NCBI GenBank assembly: GCA_964017155.1
Contig: OZ024857.1
Span: 19,684,404 to 19,748,403, forward strand
Length of the DNA: 64,000 nucleotides
DNA from: Oasisia sp. SBJ-2009
Taxonomy: Eukaryota > Annelida > Polychaeta > Sabellida > Siboglinidae
Direction: 5' to 3'
This document shows, one piece after another, positions 53,501-60,612 of this stretch. The notes under the pieces were generated by a model. It was not told the DNA's origin, searched no databases, and was given only the letters and a program-made list of their open reading frames with translations. The translations under genes and the position numbers were made by a program. Positions within the stretch are counted from its first letter, which is position 1, and every line of letters starts with the position of its first letter.

Positions 53501-56500
53501 CAACTGAGCACCAACTTTACAATGTTGAAGGTCCAACTGAGCACCAACTTTACAATGTTGAACGTCCAACTGAGCACCAACTTTACAATGTTGAACGTCC
53601 AACTGAGCACCAACTTTACAATGTTGAAGGTGCAGCTGGGCACCAACTTTACAATGTTGAAGGTCCAACTATACAATATAGAAGGTCCAACTAGGCACTA
53701 ACTTTACAATGTTGAAGGTCCAACTGAGCACCAACTGTACAATGTTGAAGGTCCAACTGAGCACCAACTGTACAATGTTGAAGGTCCAACTGAGGACCAA
53801 CTTTACAAAGCTGTTGGTCTTACTGACCACTGATGTTCCAGTTCATGTAAAACTCTGGCCATATGATGTCCAGTGTTGCGGTCAAGACCACCCACCTGGA
53901 CTGCATGGACCCTGGGGCTGTGGAAGGCCGGAGCTGTTACAGAACTTGCCCGGGGTACACAGCAGGCAGTAGGTGATGTTCTTGGCCCTGGGACTGGGGA
54001 GGTAGTAGCCTGGGAGACACGGGTCCTCCATCCAACTGCCCTCCACACAGAAGGTGCCAGGCTGGCACTGGTTGCCTGCAAGGGAAATGGACAGCACAAG
54101 GTAAGTGGATGGCACAAGGTAAGTGGACGGCACAAGGTAAGTGGATGGAAATAAATGTGTGGTATAAAGTAAATGGTGACAAATTACAGGGTACAAAATA
54201 AATGGATGGATCAAATAAATGGACATCAGAATGATATAAGATAAATGTGTGGAGAAAAATGTACGGAAAATGCCAAATGAATGATGCATATACATGCATC
54301 AACTAATGAAAGCTTGAGCTACAATATCAGTGATTGACGTACATCTGAGCTAGTTATTCTTCTATCACAGTTCAGGGTCAAGAGTGCTCAAGCAGATGGT
54401 TATGAGTTATGATAAATGAAGTGTCTCCTGGTGAATATTAACTTGCATGCACAGATAACATGTGTTTAACTTTCACCTAGAGTGATAGGATCTATGGTTA
54501 AGTGGCAAAAATGGTGCAGAACGTCAAATATATCACCATCTTCAATATGCTATTTCCTCTAACGTTTTCGGTCAATGGGACTAATTGACACTGAAAAAGA
54601 GGGTATAGAGAAAGGAACGAGTACCCTGACTATATTGCCCTCACCTGCGACCCCAGTGGGGCTGTTAGTGGTTGAGTTGGTCGTGCAGTAGTAGCCGGCA
54701 GCACAGGGTCCTCGGGGGGCGTCCATGGCATCAGCATCACAGTACTTACCCGGGTCACAGCCCAGGGGTGCGGAACTACCTCTTGGGCAGTAGGTACCTG
54801 TTCACATCACACAGGTTACACAGGTGTACATTTCAATTACCTTTAACCACAACTTCCTTTCTAGATATAAAATACTTCAAAGCCCAAAACAAAAATGTAT
54901 AAAAACGTAAAATGCATTAAAATAACTTTTTTTTATTAAAGTTTACGTTTTCATGTAATTTTAATACAGCAACTTTGTTCCTGCATTTTTTAAGACAACG
55001 TAATGATACATAAACTTGCCATTGTTATTATATAACTGGAATACACACTATTTGGGCTCACTCTGATTTTATAATTGTGCTATTTGATGAAGAAATTGAC
55101 TTTTTCTTAGCCAACCTTTTTCCTAGTCAAATTAGCTTACACTTTATTCCCTGGTAAATTGGTTTAATCGAACACGACTTTCACTTTTTTGGAAACTTTT
55201 CATCCATGCTTCAATCAAGTGCAAAAAGTATTTCATCCACAAATACACACTACTGCCTCTAGTGAAGTGCACAATCATACAGCCGAGGGAACTGGAACAA
55301 CATAACCAACAAAGTTGTACAACGTTTGAAACAACAGCGGGAGGATTTATATGAGCCCAGTTAACTACACTGCTCATTCATAAATATATTAAAAATGGGG
55401 TTGAAATTGCAGGCTTCAAAGGTGCCACTTGCCTGCGACACATTTGCCACCCTGAGGATCGGAGGGTTGGGCCAACCATGACCCCAAGGTGCAATACCAC
55501 CCAGGGTCACACTGGCTAGTTGGTGAACTTTGACCTTGATTCTCGCAGTAGTAGCCTGGTGTGCAGGGACGACAGGAAGTGAGATTCGCTTCACCTGAAG
55601 AGACAAACGAATATGTGGTTCTATTTAGTCGTCATCTTCCTCTAACATCATGTTAACCTCACTGAGTTGAGGATTATTATGTGGTCGAAGCCAAATAAAT
55701 ATTAATATTAAAAAATACCAGACTTTAAAAATAAATAAATAAATAAATCACATGTTCTTTCACTCTGGGAATAGGAGCCCCATGGGAAGCTGGAGTCCAA
55801 TTTGACTCAAATTTAGATTACTATATAGAGCTAAGAAACAGGAATATTGTTACATTCAAGGATCTTATATGTGCTCTATTATTCAGATATGTACATATGA
55901 CAAAGCCTTTTGTAGAATAAATAGAAATTCGGGTTCCTGGGTTTGTTTCGGCATACATCATTTAACTCATGAGAATTTTCGGTTTCGTTTCCAAATGTCT
56001 CTTACCACGTCTCACTGGAACCAATAAACCACTGAACTTTTTTAAATATCTCTTACCATGTCTCACTGGAATTAATAAACCACTGAACTTTTAAAAAATA
56101 TGTCTGGGCGTATATTTAGAGAGGATGTCACTAGAAGGGGGGGTCTACCTGTGAGGTTGTTGAACGTCCCCTGTGGACACTTGAACTGGGTGTCATACTG
56201 TGTCGCCTGTGGACAGTAGTGACCAGCTGGACAGACCTGGTCAGTGTAGGTGGTTGAGTTCGCCACACAGTAGTAGCCTGCTGGACACTCCTTGCATGTT
56301 GGCTGGCCAAGCACGTCCTGCGTGGGAAGAAACAAGGTCAATGTAAGTTCTTATGTAGCGCGGCATCAGGTCTCTACGACTGCTCAGGTGGATTTACATT
56401 TCACTCCCCGGCAGATCTGTTCAATTGAACACCATCTAAACCTGTCTGAGAAGTATTCAGCCATGCTGCATTTACCATGCAAAAGTTATATGTACAACCA

Positions 56501-58036
56501 CTGTCAACCACAGTCAATAACTCAGTCATACAGCTGATTGAACTGAACTGGGGTTAGACATGGTAATAGAGGATGAATGAATGAATGGACAGATGGACGG
56601 ACGGACGGACGGACGGACGGACGGACGGACGGATTGATGGTTTGAATGAATAAATGAATGAATGAATAAATAAATGTATGACTGAATGAATGAATGTACG
56701 TTTTATTCAACATTCAGATCCCGATTATTTTGATTGACACTTAAACAATTACATTACTCATGGTAAATCATGCTACTGCAGTCAAATGAATTAATTCTAC
56801 CAATTTCGAATTTCCCTTTTTGAAATACATTTGAATATAAGTATTTGAATATACAGTGTACCAAGAGCAGCTGTTATCATAAGTAGTTTAATCCTAACAA
56901 TTCCCTAGCAAAAAACATAATCCCACAGTGGTGCCCTCTGATGTCTCACCATTCAACTACTATTCTGAACAGTACATAACAAAATTACTATCTCTGCTGG
57001 TTTAATTACATCGTAATCAGTAGATCAATGGCTCAATGGACTTCAGCTCCTGGGTGGAGATACATTTACATAGCCTCAAATTACAGATCACAGTAACCTT
57101 TATTTTATTAACACTCCTGTAGTTCTCCACAAACCTGGTATGTTCCTGCTTCACATCCGACAGGGTTGATGGTTCCAGTGGGACACTTGTGTCCAGTTGG
57201 ACAGATACCTCCCACCCCTGTGTGGGACCCAGATGGACTGGCCCGATCCACTCCACTGGTGCAGTAGTAGCCTTCAGTACAGTCGTCAACGGGGGTGGTC
57301 AAGTTGCTTCGGTCGCAATACTTCCCACCTGGCAGAGCAATTAAACTAAGTCTTCAGCAAGATCGTCTTCCGTTGTAGATAAACAGATAACATGTGAACT
57401 AGGAAGGCTATGGCTTACAGCAAGTTCTATATTTTTCTATGTATAACTCGTCCTTCTTTTTCGTGTTGTTTTCTAACATTGCTACCGTTTACACAATCAG
57501 CAGATGATTCATCCTGTTTGTTTATTGTTCTGTTGAAGAAGGCATATTTTCTTGTAATGAATCTGCACCATTCCTTTTAACCATTATTATTCACAGTGTG
57601 CAGTTGTCCTGCAATCTTTCTAGAATAGTAAAAATAATTGGGATTTTTTCATTTCACTTTTATAACCTATTATCTACTCTGTATCATCATGTCTATCTAC
57701 GGAATCCATAAAATCACACAGACCACCAAAAAACTGAGGAATCTAGGATTCAGTCTGGGATTCAAAGGCAGATAGAATGCAGCTGTAAGACATGTTCCTA
57801 CTGCTGCAGCCAGAGACTTTGCCAACCAACCTGTGCATTGTTGGCATTCGGCGACATCTCGCAGTCCGAGCTCGTTGCTATAGGTGCCTGGTGGACAAGC
57901 GGTCAGGTTGCGTCCACTGCCCACCTCACAGTAGAACCCTCTTGGGCAGAGGCGATGTCCAGACAAGGAGTTTCCTGTGAACACAGATGGTCAAACAATG
58001 AAATTGGATTTACCACAATGAACAAAACATCATTTG

Positions 58037-58088
<52 letters not shown>

Positions 58089-60523
58089 TGTATATATATA
58101 TATATATATATATGAGTGAATATAGCACTATATGTTTTTGCAATTTGCACAACATCAATTCTACTAATCAAATTAAATTCTGAAAAAAGTTAGATGATAT
58201 TACATACACAATATTTAAGCAATAAATATTTATTAACCACTTTTGCAGCCTGTTACACAGTCATTTTCAACTAGGAAAACTGTGTCTTGGGAAACATTAA
58301 TAATTATAAATGAGAAACTGGACAGTTCCTAATTGGTCAATGCTATGTAACCAGCAGCCCTATTGAATTTGGAGGTGGTGTTTTGTAGCATGCACATCCC
58401 TGTTCCAAGCTAATACAGTGGAACCTCACTATTAAGGCAAATCAAAACGTTTTCGGGACTATGCCTAAAAAAGCAAGGTGACCTTAATAGCAAGGTGACC
58501 TGTATAACCAGGTGGCCTGACTAGCAAGGTGACCTAAAAGTGACCTGAATATCATGGTGATATTGGTAGCAAGGTGACCCAAATAGCAAGGTGACCCGAA
58601 TAACAAGGTGACCCGAATAACAAGGTGACCCCAATAGCAAGGTGACCCGAATAGCAAGGTGACCCGAAGAGCAAGGTGACCCGAATAGCAAGGTGTCCCG
58701 AATAGCAAGGTGACCCAAATAGCAAGGTAACCCAAATAGCAATGTGACTCAAATAGCAAGGTGACCCAAATAGTAAGGTGACCCAAATAACAAGGTGACC
58801 CAAATAACAAGGTGACCGCAGTATTGGGACTAACTTCCTACAGTTCACTCCAAATTAGAAACATTATCTGGAATTTCAAGGTGCACTTAATTGTGATGAG
58901 GATGTATTAACAACGTGCCATAACGCAATACTCGACTGTACTTCATCACACCAGATGGCAGCACCTACCGAGAATGACTTCCTCCGGCACGCAGTAGTAT
59001 CCAGCGGGACAGACGACACACAGCGCCGCCTGGGAGAAGTTTGCGAAGAAGCCCGGTTCGCAAGGCACCGGTTGGCCACTGCCTGTTGGGCAATGCAGCC
59101 CGGTCGGGCACGGCGCCCCCACAGGGCTGGGGTCAGCATTGCCTCCCGGGCAGTAGAAGCCTTCAGTGCAATCTCCCACAGGGGTGGTCAGACCTGGAGG
59201 TGGGGGCACAATCAGGGGGTTCATCAGCTCAGGGCTAGCTAATCATGCAGTCAATGACTATACGATTTAAATATAACAGAAGCTTAATGTGTTATTGAAA
59301 TAAATATTGTGTAATTCCATCTGCAACAGACGTAGCTGACTAAACCACAGCTACAGGTGTTCTAGTTTATAGTGGCTGAATAGTTTGTGGAATAGTTTAA
59401 TAAACTGTGCTGCTTTTATATTATTATAATGGAAGCATTAACTTTGCTCAATAGACTGGGTAACGCTTGACTTTACTAATGATCTAGTGCTATACGATGC
59501 AAAGCCAAAACACACAATTTTATCTTACCATTTCACCTAAATTAAATAAACATCCAAATAAAATAAACCAATGTAAAGTTTCCACTATTTAATCAGGAAA
59601 ATCAAATTTAATCTTTCTTACCTGTGTCGTTGCAGAATTTGCCTGCATCACACTGTGCACACTGGGTGACATTGTGGTAACCTTCAGTGTTACTGTAGGT
59701 GCCTCTTGGGCAAGGTGTTGGGCTGCCCGAACCTTCGGGGCAGTAGTGCCCAATTGGGCATGTTATGCTGGTGGCATTCACTGAAGCAATCTCACAATAA
59801 TACCTGCAAATAAAAGATCTATCATGTATACAGCTACTAGATAAATCACTAATAACAAAACACAACCAAGATATTGCCGTGAGGGACAAAAATGAGCAGC
59901 TAATAATGGGGAGAGCCTGAATTGACACTGATTAGATCAAATTATATTCTGAGCAGAAATTGGCAAAATACAATGTACAAACAGTTACGGCGACTTATTG
60001 TAAGTCTAGATTTCAGAATGATTTAAGATAACCAACAAAAGATTTACAATAAGATAAACCAAGATGGCGTCAAACCAGCTGATAACTGCGAAACCTCCAT
60101 GTCATGAACATATTGGAATGCCATCAAGCCTTCTGATTAAATAGACAATTAAAAAAATAATTAATTTGGCCATATAAAACATAAACATTAACTACAGGAC
60201 AGGAGACGTCTGCCAAGATAAAAGGCAACTATGAAGGGTACATACCCCTCCTGGCACAGCCCGCTGGTATCGTCCATGCCAACTTGGGCACAATACCAGC
60301 CCGCGGGACAGGGGATGCAGTCTGCCTCTTTCTCCAGGCCAGTGCCATTGTTGTAGGTGCCTCTAGGGCAGGGTTGTGGGTCTGCAGTGCCTTCAGGGCA
60401 ATAGTTGCCCATGGGACAAATGTTGGCATCGGCAGCTGTGTAAAGAAAGACATTATGTGAAAATGTTATGGATAACAACTAAATGTCTCCTAAGTTTTCC
60501 ATGTTATTCTTCCTTGGCTGAAC

Positions 60524-60612
<89 letters not shown>

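Noticed and set aside
53086..53701. 168- and 196-codon open frames on opposite strands
   Set aside because: They exist only because the 33-bp unit is a multiple of three without stops; no start context, no family, and exons 13 and 14 splice across.
58421..58815. Complete pogo/Tigger-type transposon
   Set aside because: Only one end-like sequence (CAGTGGAACCTC) is present; the other terminus was not found.
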